A DNA stretch of 64,000 bases from Rheinheimera oceanensis (GTDB lineage: Bacteria > Pseudomonadota > Gammaproteobacteria > Enterobacterales > Alteromonadaceae). The notes beneath the pieces are model-generated. The model did not search any database, had not been told where the DNA came from, and saw only the letters and a list, made by a program, of their open reading frames with translations. The DNA lies in the NCBI RefSeq assembly GCF_018831085.1, contig NZ_JAGPNM010000002.1, positions 611,675 to 675,674 of the forward strand, in the 5' to 3' direction. Below, in pieces: positions 9,776 through 19,279 of the stretch. Position numbers and translations under genes: made by a program. The first letter of the stretch is position 1; each line of letters starts with the position of its first letter.

Positions 9776-10300
9776 ATGCCAGATGACAAACCAGACCATG
9801 TGGAAGCCCGCCAGCGGCAATGGGCACAGGAACTGCCGACGGTAGATACCCGCGGCATGGCGGTGCTGGGGCGAGCACGCTGGATCAGTATGCAGGTGCG
9901 GCCGCCGATAGAAGCAGTGTTTGCCAAACATGGCATCGACACCGGCGAGTTCGATGTGTTATCCACCTTGCTGCGCGCTGGTCCGCCTTATCAGTTAAGG
10001 CCAACCGAGTTGTTTCAGTCGCTGATGATTACATCGGGCGGTCTGACCAACCGCCTGACTAAGCTGGAAAAATCGGGTCTGATCGACAGGCCGGCCAACC
10101 GGGATGATGCCCGCAGTCTGCTGGTCCGGCTGACCGAAAGCGGCCGTCAGACTGCGCAGGCAGCTTTTATTGAAGATATGCAGGTGGAAGCTGCCTTATT
10201 GGACGGCCTCAATTCAGCAGAATTTGCCCAGTTGGCCGCCTTGCTGAAAAAGCTGGCACATTCAGTGGCAGAAAAATGCGCGACGCAGTCAGTGTATTAA
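9776..10300 (+). CDS. MarR family transcriptional regulator
   Basis: 174-residue winged-helix regulator. The helix-turn-helix and wing span about residues 75-135: 'LRPTELFQSLMITSGGLTNR' then 'LEKSGLIDRPANRDDARSLLVRLTESG', with the wing Asp-Arg pair of MarR proteins. The start ATG has a Shine-Dalgarno AAGGA seven bases upstream. It is divergent from DUF4287-doxX, with three operator-like palindromes between. The ligand is unknown; the DoxX neighbour hints at quinone, thiol or electrophile stress. Confidence 0.93.
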   Translation: MPDDKPDHVEARQRQWAQELPTVDTRGMAVLGRARWISMQVRPPIEAVFAKHGIDTGEFDVLSTLLRAGPPYQLRPTELFQSLMITSGGLTNRLTKLEKSGLIDRPANRDDARSLLVRLTESGRQTAQAAFIEDMQVEAALLDGLNSAEFAQLAALLKKLAHSVAEKCATQSVY

Positions 10301-10388
10301 AGCTGTTGATCAGGTTGCGGTAAAACTAATGCAGGTATTTGCCGTCGTCTTACCGCTAACCAGCCTGCGTATGCCAGCACAGCGGTGC

Positions 10389-11462
10389 TTATAGCACAGC
10401 TGCGCCTTTAACTGCGGTGTTCAGCAATTCATTGCGCACAATTTCTGCCCCTGCCGCTAAGGCATTTAGCTTGCCGGTGGCAACATGGCGGGATAATGGC
10501 GCCATACCACAGTTAGTGCAGGGGTAAAGCTTGTCGGCATCGACATATTGCAGCGCTTTTCTCAGCGTTGCCGCTACTTCCTCCGGCGTTTCAATGCTAT
10601 CGGTTGCTACATCAATGGCGCCTACCATCACTTTTTTACCGCGGATAAGCTCCAGCAGCTCAAGCGGCACATGCGAGTTATGGCACTCCAGCGATATAAT
10701 ATCGATATTAGATTGTTGCAGCTTGGGGAATACCGCTTCGTATTGCCGCCACTCAGAGCCCAAGGTTTTTTTCCAGTCGGTATTGGCTTTAATGCCATAG
10801 CCATAACAAATATGTACCGCCGTTTCGCATTTAAGCCCTTCGATGGCGCGCTCTAAACACTTAATGCCCCAGTCATTAACCTCAGCAAAAAACACATTAA
10901 AGGCCGGCTCATCAAACTGAATAATATCCACACCGGCAGCCTCTAAGTCTTTTGCTTCCTGGTTTAGTATTTTGGCAAATTCCCAGGCCAGTTGTTCGCG
11001 GCTTTTATAATGGTCATCGTACAGGGTATCGATCATTGTCATCGGCCCCGGCAAAGCCCATTTTATTGGCTGCGTGGTTTGCGCCCGTAAAAACTTAGCA
11101 TCTGCAACAAACACCGGTTTGGGCCGCGACACCGGGCCCACCACCGTTGGTACACTGGCATCATAGCGGTTACGGATTCTGACCGTTTTACGCTGGTTAA
11201 AATCCACACCGCTTAAATGCTCTATAAAGGTGGTGACAAAGTGTTGCCGCGTTTGCTCGCCATCACTGACAATATCTATGCCCGCCAGTTGTTGTTGCTG
11301 CAATGACAACCGCAGCGCATCCTGTTTGCCATCAGCCAGTTCGTCACCCTGCAATTTCCACGGTGACCACAGTGTTTCCGGCTCTGCCAGCCAGGATGGT
11401 TTAGGTAAACTGCCTGCCGTTGACGTAGGTAATAATGTTTTCTGTAGTAAAGGCTTGTTCAT
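10389..11462 (-). CDS. mesD: Folate-independent core methionine synthase MesD
   Basis: 357-residue protein corresponding to only the C-terminal catalytic half of cobalamin-independent methionine synthase (MetE, about 750 residues). The zinc ligands are all recognisable: His217 and Cys219 (VHICY), Glu259 (SLEC) and Cys318 (TNCG). Proteins of this size next to a DUF1852 gene are the MesD family, shown elsewhere to make methionine from homocysteine without a folate donor, with dependence on MesX and on oxygen. Here the DUF1852 partner lies 28 bases upstream in the same operon, which sits behind MetJ boxes. Assignment to MesD rather than another core-MetE family rests on that pairing. Confidence 0.88.
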   Translation of the reverse strand: MNKPLLQKTLLPTSTAGSLPKPSWLAEPETLWSPWKLQGDELADGKQDALRLSLQQQQLAGIDIVSDGEQTRQHFVTTFIEHLSGVDFNQRKTVRIRNRYDASVPTVVGPVSRPKPVFVADAKFLRAQTTQPIKWALPGPMTMIDTLYDDHYKSREQLAWEFAKILNQEAKDLEAAGVDIIQFDEPAFNVFFAEVNDWGIKCLERAIEGLKCETAVHICYGYGIKANTDWKKTLGSEWRQYEAVFPKLQQSNIDIISLECHNSHVPLELLELIRGKKVMVGAIDVATDSIETPEEVAATLRKALQYVDADKLYPCTNCGMAPLSRHVATGKLNALAAGAEIVRNELLNTAVKGAAVL

Positions 11463-11490
11463 AATAAAATTCTGCTATCCAAATGATGAA

Positions 11491-12465
11491 TTAAGCGTAG
11501 TTAGCCGACCATTGTTCCAAAATAGCCCGGTGCGGTTTAATAAAGTGCTCTTCAGCAAACCTGCCCTGGGCTATAGCTAACTTGCTGCGCTCTTCGCGGT
11601 CGTACACAATTTGCGTGATGGAATGATCCGGGTTTTTTAAATTGGGTTTATAGCTTTTGCCGGCTACCGCATTGGCGTTATAAATTTCCGGCCGGTAAAT
11701 CTTTTGGAAGGTTTCCATCGTACTGATAGTGCTAATCAGCTCGAGGTTGGTGTAATCGTTAAGTAAGTCACCAACAAAATGAAAAGCCAAAGGCGCCACA
11801 CTGTTTGGCGGCATAAAATAGCGCACCTGCAAACCCATTTTTTTAAAGTATTGCTCGGTTAATGACGACTCGTTTGGCAGGTATTCCACCCCCAATACCG
11901 GATGCTGGTTTTCCGTACGCTGATAGGTTTTGTTATCCGACACACTCAGGCAAATAACCGGCGGCTTGCTAAAATGCTGCTTGTAAGCCTCTGAGTTAAC
12001 AAAATATTTGAACAGCTTGCCATGCAGCTCGCCAAAGTTCTCCGGAATGCTGAATTGCGCTCGCTGCTTATTATGTTCCAGCAGCAATACGCTAAAATCA
12101 TAGTCCCGCACATAAGAGGAAAAGTTATTGCCAACAATGCCTTCAATGCGCTCGTTGGTTTTATGGTCAACAATATTGGTTTTTAATACTTCAATCGACG
12201 GGAAGCTTGAGCCATTGCCATCAATATCCACATCAACAGAAATAATGTCCAGCTCAACAGCGTAGCGATCACCTTTGGGGTTATCCCATTGCGCCAGTGC
12301 GTTAAAACGGTTGTTAATCATCGTTATAGCATTACGCAAATTCTGCTGGCGGCACTCGCCCCGTGCCAAATTGGCAAAATTGGTGGTAATGCGGGTGCTG
12401 TCTGCTGGCTGATAATGCTCATCAAACCGGATACGTTTAATGGTAAAACTGAAATCTTTGTTCAT
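11491..12465 (-). CDS. mesX: MesX, DUF1852 partner of MesD
   Basis: 324-residue cytosolic protein recognised as DUF1852. It opens with 'FSFTIKRIRFDEHYQPADST' and has a characteristic 'CRQQNLRNAITMINNRFN' stretch near residue 40. DUF1852 (MesX) is needed with MesD for folate-independent, oxygen-requiring methionine synthesis; the carbon donor and chemistry are not settled, and an oxygenase role has been suggested. It is the promoter-proximal gene of mesX-mesD. Three tandem met boxes lie 33-56 bases before its start codon. Confidence 0.88.
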   Translation of the reverse strand: MNKDFSFTIKRIRFDEHYQPADSTRITTNFANLARGECRQQNLRNAITMINNRFNALAQWDNPKGDRYAVELDIISVDVDIDGNGSSFPSIEVLKTNIVDHKTNERIEGIVGNNFSSYVRDYDFSVLLLEHNKQRAQFSIPENFGELHGKLFKYFVNSEAYKQHFSKPPVICLSVSDNKTYQRTENQHPVLGVEYLPNESSLTEQYFKKMGLQVRYFMPPNSVAPLAFHFVGDLLNDYTNLELISTISTMETFQKIYRPEIYNANAVAGKSYKPNLKNPDHSITQIVYDREERSKLAIAQGRFAEEHFIKPHRAILEQWSANYA

Positions 12466-12497
12466 GCTCTGCTATCCCCTGTGCTAACCGTCGATAA

Positions 12498-12521
12498 AAA
12501 CATCTAGACGTCTAGACTTAA
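12498..12521 (-). promoter_or_regulatory. MetJ operator (three tandem met boxes)
   Basis: Three consecutive 8-base met boxes: AAACATCT (12498-12505), a perfect AGACGTCT (12506-12513) and AGACTTAA (12514-12521). MetJ binds two or more adjacent boxes with S-adenosylmethionine as corepressor. A TATAAAT on the minus strand (12533-12539) could be the -10 element, which would place the boxes over the transcription start. Confidence 0.85.
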
Positions 12522-12713
12522 AGCCATGTGTAATTTATACACCCGGGACTGCATGAATAAAAATGATATTATTTCATTAACCCATGAGCAGAACTCATAG
12601 TTAACGCGTGTTGAACGCTTAGCACCGAGGGTTTATAAAAAAATTCGTGTGGTACAACAACTAAAATTAACTTATGTTTAACGTTAATTATCCATATCAG
12701 CAAAGGAACTGTT

Positions 12714-13256
12714 ATGAACCTGGCTCATCAACATGCCGAGAATAAATACCAATCATTGAGAACACATGCCATCGCGACAGCTCAAGCTGCGCTACCACAG
12801 AGCTTTCAGGATTCAGTGTCACTAAAAAATATTGATACCGAGGCGTTACAACAGGCCAGAATCTGGGAAGCTCGCAGGCAAATGTTGGGAACTACAGTGC
12901 CATGGTCTTTTGTCAGAAGTTATCCTGCGTGGAGCGCTCGTCACCCGAACAGACTGGATGTTGCCACCTGGAGCAAAACGACACTTTGCGGGCTGGCTAT
13001 TGGCATTCCAACGAAAACCGGAAAATCAATGCGGCTTGATGTGATAGAAGCCAATCCTGATAAAACACTCCTTTCAGGCCAGGTTTTTACTGTTGCGATG
13101 ATAGCCTTTCAAGCATATGCTCGCGCTATAGGCGCCACACAAATTAAAATTATGCGTCCGCTAAATCAAAAGCTTATTTCGCTGTACCAGCAAAAAGGCT
13201 TTATTTATCAGAAAAGCAAAGGTAGCAACCCCGAGCATTTATGGAAATGGTTATGA
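12714..13256 (+). CDS. GNAT-like acetyltransferase
   Basis: 180-residue protein with a GNAT-like C-terminal half. 'GLAIGIPTKTGKSMRLDVIEANP' resembles strands beta3-beta4, 'AMIAFQAYARAIGATQIKIMRP' the following helix and strand, and 'NQKLISLYQQKGF' the conserved C-terminal helix before 'YQKSKG'. The usual acetyl-CoA pyrophosphate loop (Q/RxxGxG/A) is not clear, so activity is uncertain. The stop overlaps the next gene's start (ATGA), so the two are co-translated. A toxin-antitoxin role is possible because many GNAT toxins are paired, but here the partner is downstream, the reverse of the usual order. Confidence 0.7.
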   Translation: MNLAHQHAENKYQSLRTHAIATAQAALPQSFQDSVSLKNIDTEALQQARIWEARRQMLGTTVPWSFVRSYPAWSARHPNRLDVATWSKTTLCGLAIGIPTKTGKSMRLDVIEANPDKTLLSGQVFTVAMIAFQAYARAIGATQIKIMRPLNQKLISLYQQKGFIYQKSKGSNPEHLWKWL

Positions 13257-13558
13257 GTGACAAAAGCCCCGTAAAACCCAAACTGGTGCATTGTAAACAG
13301 CCTGAAACACGCCCTGAACCTGGCACTCCAGAATTTGATGCCTGGCTACTTAAGCGCGCCAAAGAAGACGCTGCTAAGTATTTAACGGATGAGTACGATT
13401 TGGGTGATGATGAACGCGGCATACTTGCCGGTGGTTATGACCGTTTATTGATGTCTGATGAAGAGCTTGCTGAGGAAGAAGAAGCCATGGAGCAAGCACA
13501 AAAGCAGGAACGGCGTAAACACCTTAAGTCTGTTGATAAACCTCGGGGATCAGAATAA
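13253..13558 (+). CDS. Small acidic protein coupled to the GNAT gene
   Basis: 101-residue protein starting at ATG 13253, which overlaps the GNAT stop codon by four bases. Not assigned to a known family. The N-terminal third is Pro/Lys-rich, and the rest is strongly acidic and helical (DEYDLGDDERG, then a run of Glu before KQERRKHL). Such charge separation and translational coupling suit a small partner or antitoxin-like protein for the upstream acetyltransferase, but this is inference only. Confidence 0.65.
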   Translation: MSDKSPVKPKLVHCKQPETRPEPGTPEFDAWLLKRAKEDAAKYLTDEYDLGDDERGILAGGYDRLLMSDEELAEEEEAMEQAQKQERRKHLKSVDKPRGSE

Positions 13559-13568
13559 CCCCGGGGTT
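13539..13568 (+). terminator. GC-rich hairpin over the stop codon
   Basis: AACCTCGGGG (13539-13548) pairs with CCCCGGGGTT (13559-13568) with one wobble; the stop codon is in the loop. There is no long T tract, so termination strength is uncertain. Confidence 0.45.
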
Positions 13569-13656
13569 ACACTAATGACTCCGGGAGGCTAATGGCTTCC
13601 CCTGAGGCCTACAACCTGAAATCAGCACAGTTAAATATCGCTCTGCCGCGACTAAC

Positions 13657-14052
13657 TTATGTCATCGAGTGCAGGCCAATTAAATTGCCTTCACAGTCGC
13701 GCACCACAGCGCAAAAGCCATGTTCACCAATCGACATTTTCGGCTGCTGTATACTGCCGCCATTGGCTTTTGCACGCTCTGCCTGTACTGCACAATCTTC
13801 GCAGCCAAAATACACCAGAGTGCCACCGCCGCCAGGGGTAAAACCGGCCATTTTTACCAGGCTGCCACCAGCACCGTAGTAGTTCATGCCGTTTTCTTTA
13901 TCCATCGGAAAAAACCACATCTCCATCTCAAACTCCGGCGTGGGTGATGGCATAGGTTCCAGCTTGATATCAAACAGCGCCTGATAAAATGCTTTGGCGC
14001 GTTCCATGTTTTCTACGTAAATTTCAAAATGCACTACCGGGTTAAATTTCAT
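13657..14052 (-). CDS. VOC family (glyoxalase-like) protein
   Basis: 131-residue vicinal-oxygen-chelate fold protein with two beta-alpha-beta-beta-beta modules. It opens 'VVHFEIYVENMERAKAFYQALF' (metal-ligand His near residue 8) and ends '...RDCEGNLIGLHSM', with the usual second-module ligand near the C-terminus. The family includes glyoxalases, dioxygenases and resistance proteins; this short stand-alone form cannot be assigned a substrate. It marks the last chromosome-like gene before the AT-rich island. Confidence 0.88.
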   Translation of the reverse strand: MKFNPVVHFEIYVENMERAKAFYQALFDIKLEPMPSPTPEFEMEMWFFPMDKENGMNYYGAGGSLVKMAGFTPGGGGTLVYFGCEDCAVQAERAKANGGSIQQPKMSIGEHGFCAVVRDCEGNLIGLHSMT

Positions 14053-14496
14053 CGCGTTGCTCCTAAAATTGGCTATACCCTGCCACAGCCAGTTGATGCA
14101 GCAGTAAAGATAGCAGTGATTGATTCACGGTACTTAGTCGGATGGGGAAGGAGAAGATCGACAAGCTTCTGGCAGAATTTTACTGATTTTAGGCCAAGCA
14201 GTTGTTTTGTATTAATTTATCAGATGTATCTTGTGTTCTGGCCACTTCGGCGCCAGCGACCAAGCACTTATACTGAGAGCTGATGCAAAGAGCGAAAAGC
14301 AACTGAGTAAGTTAGTTTTGTTATGCCCTTGATAATTCCAAATTCGAAAATAGTACTTTCATCAATAAGATTAGCATGTATGATGCACAACTGTTCATTT
14401 TATGTACTATTATTGAGTATAGCTTCGCCCGCTAAGGGCTATGTTGAAACTAACTAAACTGTGAAAACTACCACTCACACAATCTAAGGACAGTTT
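14053..14496. other. Intergenic region at the left edge of the AT-rich island
   Basis: 444 bases without a credible gene. Base composition falls from chromosome-like to AT-rich across roughly 14,180-14,300. No tRNA, integrase remnant or obvious direct repeat was seen. A Shine-Dalgarno AAGGA at 14486-14490 serves the next gene. Confidence 0.6.
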
Positions 14497-14970
14497 GTGA
14501 TTAACAAAATATTTTTTACACCCGTTCTATCTTTTGGGCTCCTACTGTCAGCATGCGTTAGCATTCCAGAAAAAGTTCCCGAACTTATCACAATCTCAAG
14601 TAACCAAATTGAGAATCAATCGGCATATGCAGCCAGAGAATGGGAGAAAGCAATTTCCGCATCTCGATCTGCCTATCAACTGTTAGAGCTTATCCAACCC
14701 CTGCTTCAAGGGCTCGACCCATCTACACTATCTGACGATGAAAAAAGAGCATTAAACAATTTCACTATTGCAATAGTGACAGTAAAAAGCCAGCTCAAAA
14801 CAAATATCGACAATGCTCACTTACCGAACAACCACCTACAAAACATAACCAAGATTACCGGAGCAATTAACTTAGCAAATGAATATGTTTCAAAAGCCGT
14901 AGATGAAAATAGTCGCATCGAGGCTGTCATTAAGAATATTAGTTCACTCAAAACTGAAATAGAGGATTAG
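14497..14970 (+). CDS. Small predicted lipoprotein
   Basis: 157-residue predicted lipoprotein: a short signal with the lipobox 'LLLSAC' (Cys about residue 20), then a mostly helical soluble part with no known domain. The start is GTG, with AAGGA about seven bases upstream. It is the first of three closely spaced genes (3-base gap to the next; then the EVE-KAP ATPase) in AT-rich DNA foreign to the flanks. A periplasmic or outer-membrane sensor for the cassette is one idea; the sequence does not show it. Confidence 0.75.
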   Translation: MINKIFFTPVLSFGLLLSACVSIPEKVPELITISSNQIENQSAYAAREWEKAISASRSAYQLLELIQPLLQGLDPSTLSDDEKRALNNFTIAIVTVKSQLKTNIDNAHLPNNHLQNITKITGAINLANEYVSKAVDENSRIEAVIKNISSLKTEIED

Positions 14971-14973
14971 TAA

Positions 14974-15291
14974 ATGGACGCAGCTATTAAAGAATTATCT
15001 GATCAAATGCATAAGCTATTTTTGGAAATCATGCAAAAAGATCCTTGGGAGCCAGGATATGGCGAAGTGGTTGCAATTCACGAATTCCTATCAAAAGTTC
15101 TCAGAGACAAAGCTCAAAAAGGTATGGACGAATTTTCCAGTTATCTGACAACAGCAGCTGAAGAAATTAATGAAACTTGGCAAAGCAATAAATCCATGCT
15201 CAAAAATTGGAGCACCCAATTAAAACCCGTTTTTGAAATAGTCGAAAGAATTACTAAAAATGCAGTTCCTTTGCTGCGTTTAATTCTTTAA
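14974..15291 (+). CDS. Small hypothetical helical protein
   Basis: 105-residue soluble protein, not recognised. Almost entirely helical by composition, with amphipathic segments and no signal peptide. It follows the lipoprotein gene after three bases and precedes the EVE-KAP ATPase by 36 bases, so the three are probably one transcript. Its size and position suggest an accessory subunit of the cassette. Confidence 0.65.
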   Translation: MDAAIKELSDQMHKLFLEIMQKDPWEPGYGEVVAIHEFLSKVLRDKAQKGMDEFSSYLTTAAEEINETWQSNKSMLKNWSTQLKPVFEIVERITKNAVPLLRLIL

Positions 15292-15327
15292 AAGAATCGA
15301 CTTTATAACCCATGGAATGGCAATAAT

Positions 15328-18300
15328 ATGGAAATCTTATCATCAAGTACTTGGCTGTTTTATGCCACGAAAGATCAGCGTGGAGCAAAATGGTTAGATC
15401 AAGCGAGAGAAGGCAGTTTTGTATTTTGGCGGCATGGCTCCGATGCGCATACTCGCTCAATGCAACCAGGAGATACCGCAATTATTTACATTGCGGGAGA
15501 AAATATTGGTGAAGGACAAATCGTTGCCATCGGCTTAATTCCTTCTGTACGCCGACCATTTATTTTGGACAATAAATATCGGGTTCAGCGTATCCCATGT
15601 TTATTAGTCAAAGACCTTCGCAATCAAAACTTGACTTGGCAAGATGTCAGAAGATTTGTCGACGAAACTCCAACCAGCAATCAAGGCGCAGTGCATCCAG
15701 TTAAATCAAATGTTGTCGCGGTCATTTCTCAACTTACTCAGACTCCATTACCTCTTTCATCGACAAACTATAAGGAACTGTTGTTAGATGGTCATTTATG
15801 GAACGAACTTCAGAGATACTCTGACTACTTCACGATATTTCCGGATTTCATTACCCGAAATAAGCGCAAAGCCATAGAACTGAACAATGAAGACCAAGTT
15901 ACGAGCGAGTCAGAATTTGACTCGATAATAAGAACTAGCCTGGAGAGTTTCTCATCAGAAACACATGAGAATTTTAAGGATCCCGTTAAAAACGCACTTT
16001 CATCCAAAATACATAGTGTAAATCCGGAGCCCTTTGAAACTTCATTTTCTACGCCAGGGATTATCGCAGCGCGGAGTTTCCCCGATACAGTAGCTCCCCG
16101 AACAGATGAATACACAGATGTAGATAATGAAGCTACTGCATTTGCGAGACTGATTGCCTCTGAAGAATCTAAACCTCCATTAGCTATTGGTGTTTTTGGG
16201 CGTTGGGGCAGTGGTAAAACGTTCTTTATGACTAGAATAGCGCAAGAGTTAGACAAAATTAAAAAGGCTAAAAATGATGATTTTAAAAGAGGTATCGTAC
16301 AAGTTGATTTTAACGCTTGGCATTACATGGAAACCAATGTTTGGGCAAGTCTTGTAGATGTTATTTTTAAGGCCTTGGATTCTGAACAAAGTAAGCAAGG
16401 AAATAATAATCAGGAGTCCTTGTTTGATAGACTCTCAACGGCACAAAATATGCGCATGGATGCCATTGTAAACTTGGCTGACCGTCTTCATCAAACTAGT
16501 GAAGCCAGAAAAAATTTACACAGTGCACAACGCGAATTCGAAGAAAAAGGCCCCAACGGAGATGCTCTTTGGCGTACAGTTGCTTCTAGTATCGCAGAGG
16601 AAAACGGAGAAAAAATTAAAGATGCCGCGGTTATGCTTGGTTTTGAGGGTATAGATGTTAACGGTAGGTCAGTTCGCGAAGTAACGGCAGATCTTCGGAA
16701 AAGTATAACTGGCGGAACAATTGCCATCCGAGTACTACGAAATAAGTTTACCGACCCCAAACTGTTACTGTTACTCTCAGCCATGTTAATCGGTGTTCCC
16801 TTAGTCATAAATGGCATAATGAATGAATATGAGAATTTCCTTTCTACTTTATTTGCGATTACTGCAGCTTGGGGGGCACTGGTAGCAAACGCTGCGCGTA
16901 GAGGACTAAAATTATTACACCAGTTAAGCAATACAATAATGACCGCAGAACAAAACGCTCTAAATACACATCATAATGAAGTAGAAGCAGCAGAATCTAA
17001 ACTTAGTGAAGCAAAACAAAGCTTGCAAGCAGCCGAAGAGAATGTTGTAAGTGCATTCCAAGCACTAGAGGAAGAAAGCCCTGGCTCGAGATTAGCTTCA
17101 TTTATTCGACAACGAGCGGAAAGTGAAGATTACAGTAAACATTTTGGAGTAATTGCCACAATTAGACGTGATTTTGAACAACTATCGGAGCTTATGAGGA
17201 CCGCAGAAAACCCAACTGACCAAGACAAAAATAATAAATTTCGTAATGAAATGAATAATAGGATTGAAGCCTTTAAAGTCAAACATCCAAATCTTTTTCC
17301 CTCTGAAAATAGTACGCAAAAAAACAGCGAATTTGATTCCTCTATGAATGAAGAAATTTTTGGCATACAAAAAGCTGTAAAAAAACTTTTAAATAGCTTA
17401 GACGATAGAAAAACAGTAAACAAACCATTTACTCGCATTGTCTTGAAGATCGACGATTTAGACCGGTGTCCTCCTGAAAAGGTTATAGACGTTTTACAAG
17501 CAGTTCATTTGTTTCTTAACTTCCCTCTCTTTATTATCTTGGTATGCGTGGATGAGCGTTGGTTATCAACCTCTCTAAGCGAAAAGTTTTCTAACTTGGT
17601 AAATGGTAGTAACGGTGCAACTACAAGCGATTATTTGGAAAAAATTTTTCAAATCCCATACTGGACGCAGCCAATGAATGAAGAGGCCACAAGCAAACTT
17701 GCAGGGTACCTGCTTGCAGATATTGCTGTTGAACCTGAAACACCACAAGATAGAAATTCAGCCATTGATATAAAACCAAGTTTAAAATGGAATACCGACC
17801 CAAGTATGGAACAAGATGTATACGCAAGCATGGAGCTAAATATTGACGCAAGTGAAACTCCAGAGAACTCCCTACATAAAGACCTAATACATCAACAAAT
17901 ACTAAAACCCGAAAAAGCAGACTATTCACCTTTAACACTTACCAATGATGAACTGAAAACAGTTCAGCGTGTTGCTGCTCTGGCAGGTGATACCCCCCGA
18001 CGTACGCTACGATTTATTAACGTATACCTATTGCTAAAATCAACTAACATACTTAGCCAAGGAATTCAAATCACTGAAAAAGATAGCAAAAGTTTTAGCT
18101 ATCAAGCCATGTTGATTCAGCTAGCTTTGGCAACTCGGGCTGATAGGATCTCACATTTTTATTTTGCGGCATTGGATAGCTATATACAGGGAGAAGTTTC
18201 TAAAGACCAGCTTAGCGCAAGCAAGTTTTTAAGCAGTATTCTTGCAGAGCTTGACAATTCGCTAAGCACTATGAGCCACAAGGACAAAAACATTTGTAGA

Positions 18301-18459
18301 AAAGTAGTTGATATGTATCTAGTTATAAGCATTAACACTACTGGAGCTACTAAAGATAAAATCGTTGCTTTATCAAAATCCGATGCCGACAAACAATTGA
18401 TGGCTGATATCCTTCATACAGAAAAACCAGCACGTAGATATACATTCATACCTTCTTAA
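15328..18459 (+). CDS. PUA/EVE-like domain fused to KAP family P-loop ATPase
   Basis: 1043-residue protein. Residues about 1-140 look like a PUA/EVE-type fold (opens 'WLFYATKDQRGAKWLDQAR', then 'MQPGDTAIIYIAGENIGEGQIVAIG'), the class that reads modified bases or nucleotides. The KAP NTPase follows, with Walker A 'GRWGSGKTF' at about 291-299 and Walker B 'LKIDDLDRC' near 706-714. A long insert between them holds two hydrophobic segments (about 480-535) and coiled coil, as expected of KAP ATPases anchored inside the inner membrane. KAP proteins include the phage-exclusion protein PifA, so a defence role is plausible. The PUA/EVE assignment is by pattern only. Confidence 0.82.
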   Translation: MEILSSSTWLFYATKDQRGAKWLDQAREGSFVFWRHGSDAHTRSMQPGDTAIIYIAGENIGEGQIVAIGLIPSVRRPFILDNKYRVQRIPCLLVKDLRNQNLTWQDVRRFVDETPTSNQGAVHPVKSNVVAVISQLTQTPLPLSSTNYKELLLDGHLWNELQRYSDYFTIFPDFITRNKRKAIELNNEDQVTSESEFDSIIRTSLESFSSETHENFKDPVKNALSSKIHSVNPEPFETSFSTPGIIAARSFPDTVAPRTDEYTDVDNEATAFARLIASEESKPPLAIGVFGRWGSGKTFFMTRIAQELDKIKKAKNDDFKRGIVQVDFNAWHYMETNVWASLVDVIFKALDSEQSKQGNNNQESLFDRLSTAQNMRMDAIVNLADRLHQTSEARKNLHSAQREFEEKGPNGDALWRTVASSIAEENGEKIKDAAVMLGFEGIDVNGRSVREVTADLRKSITGGTIAIRVLRNKFTDPKLLLLLSAMLIGVPLVINGIMNEYENFLSTLFAITAAWGALVANAARRGLKLLHQLSNTIMTAEQNALNTHHNEVEAAESKLSEAKQSLQAAEENVVSAFQALEEESPGSRLASFIRQRAESEDYSKHFGVIATIRRDFEQLSELMRTAENPTDQDKNNKFRNEMNNRIEAFKVKHPNLFPSENSTQKNSEFDSSMNEEIFGIQKAVKKLLNSLDDRKTVNKPFTRIVLKIDDLDRCPPEKVIDVLQAVHLFLNFPLFIILVCVDERWLSTSLSEKFSNLVNGSNGATTSDYLEKIFQIPYWTQPMNEEATSKLAGYLLADIAVEPETPQDRNSAIDIKPSLKWNTDPSMEQDVYASMELNIDASETPENSLHKDLIHQQILKPEKADYSPLTLTNDELKTVQRVAALAGDTPRRTLRFINVYLLLKSTNILSQGIQITEKDSKSFSYQAMLIQLALATRADRISHFYFAALDSYIQGEVSKDQLSASKFLSSILAELDNSLSTMSHKDKNICRKVVDMYLVISINTTGATKDKIVALSKSDADKQLMADILHTEKPARRYTFIPS

Positions 18460-18655
18460 AAAGAAAAAATAAATCAGTTAAATTTAAATACTTCACATTT
18501 AAAACAATTCAATACAAAATTAGGAAAATCAAACCACCACACAACAAAATTGATCAACATTTTCTCAAAAATAAAAAAACAGGAGAACTTGGACATGTGT
18601 ATCACTTAAAAACATGAAAACTTCAATCAATACCACTAAGAAGGCCAACTGACAG

Positions 18656-19279
18656 ATGAATGCAAAAATCAGCGTAATAAAAACAAAGAAATTGGAGCTG
18701 TCAATTTCACTGATAGCGATTTTAATTTCATTCATATCACTGTACTACTCTATTTTCTACAAATCCCCTTCACTTAAAATATTAATTAGAGATATTAATT
18801 TACATGGTTACATATCACATTGTAAAAATGAAAACCATGAAGGCATCTGCTTGAAATTTGAAACAGATGCAAAAGTTTTACTATTAAATAGTGGTAATAC
18901 TACAACAACATTTTACAATGCCGTCGTAAACGTACCAGATCCCAAGATTTTTATCACACAAGGCTGCAATGGAGAATCTGGAAGCAATATTCCTACGTCC
19001 AAAGACATTCTTATAATTTTACAACCAAAAGAAGGAAAGGTAACAAATTTTAAGTCAGCATCGCATGAATTTATAGATGATCCAAAAAATTATGACTTTA
19101 CTTTTACCGATAATGATTACAAAATTTATTTATGCTTGGAAACTGTTTCTATCGACCATATCGGAAGAGAACATAAATCTAGAGCATATCTTGGTGAGTT
19201 TTATATAGAACGAGATAAAGAACAATTCCTAGTACATACGTCAAACGATAACTACATCAACATTGAATCAATAAAATAA
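18656..19279 (+). CDS. Hypothetical single-pass membrane protein
   Basis: 207-residue protein with one transmembrane helix at about residues 17-37 and a C-terminal soluble domain rich in beta-strand, Asn and Lys. No family recognised. It is 196 bases downstream of the EVE-KAP gene on the same strand; the gap is very AT-rich and may hold its own promoter. Several Cys residues are present in the soluble part. Composition matches the island, not the flanking chromosome. Confidence 0.65.
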   Translation: MNAKISVIKTKKLELSISLIAILISFISLYYSIFYKSPSLKILIRDINLHGYISHCKNENHEGICLKFETDAKVLLLNSGNTTTTFYNAVVNVPDPKIFITQGCNGESGSNIPTSKDILIILQPKEGKVTNFKSASHEFIDDPKNYDFTFTDNDYKIYLCLETVSIDHIGREHKSRAYLGEFYIERDKEQFLVHTSNDNYINIESIK

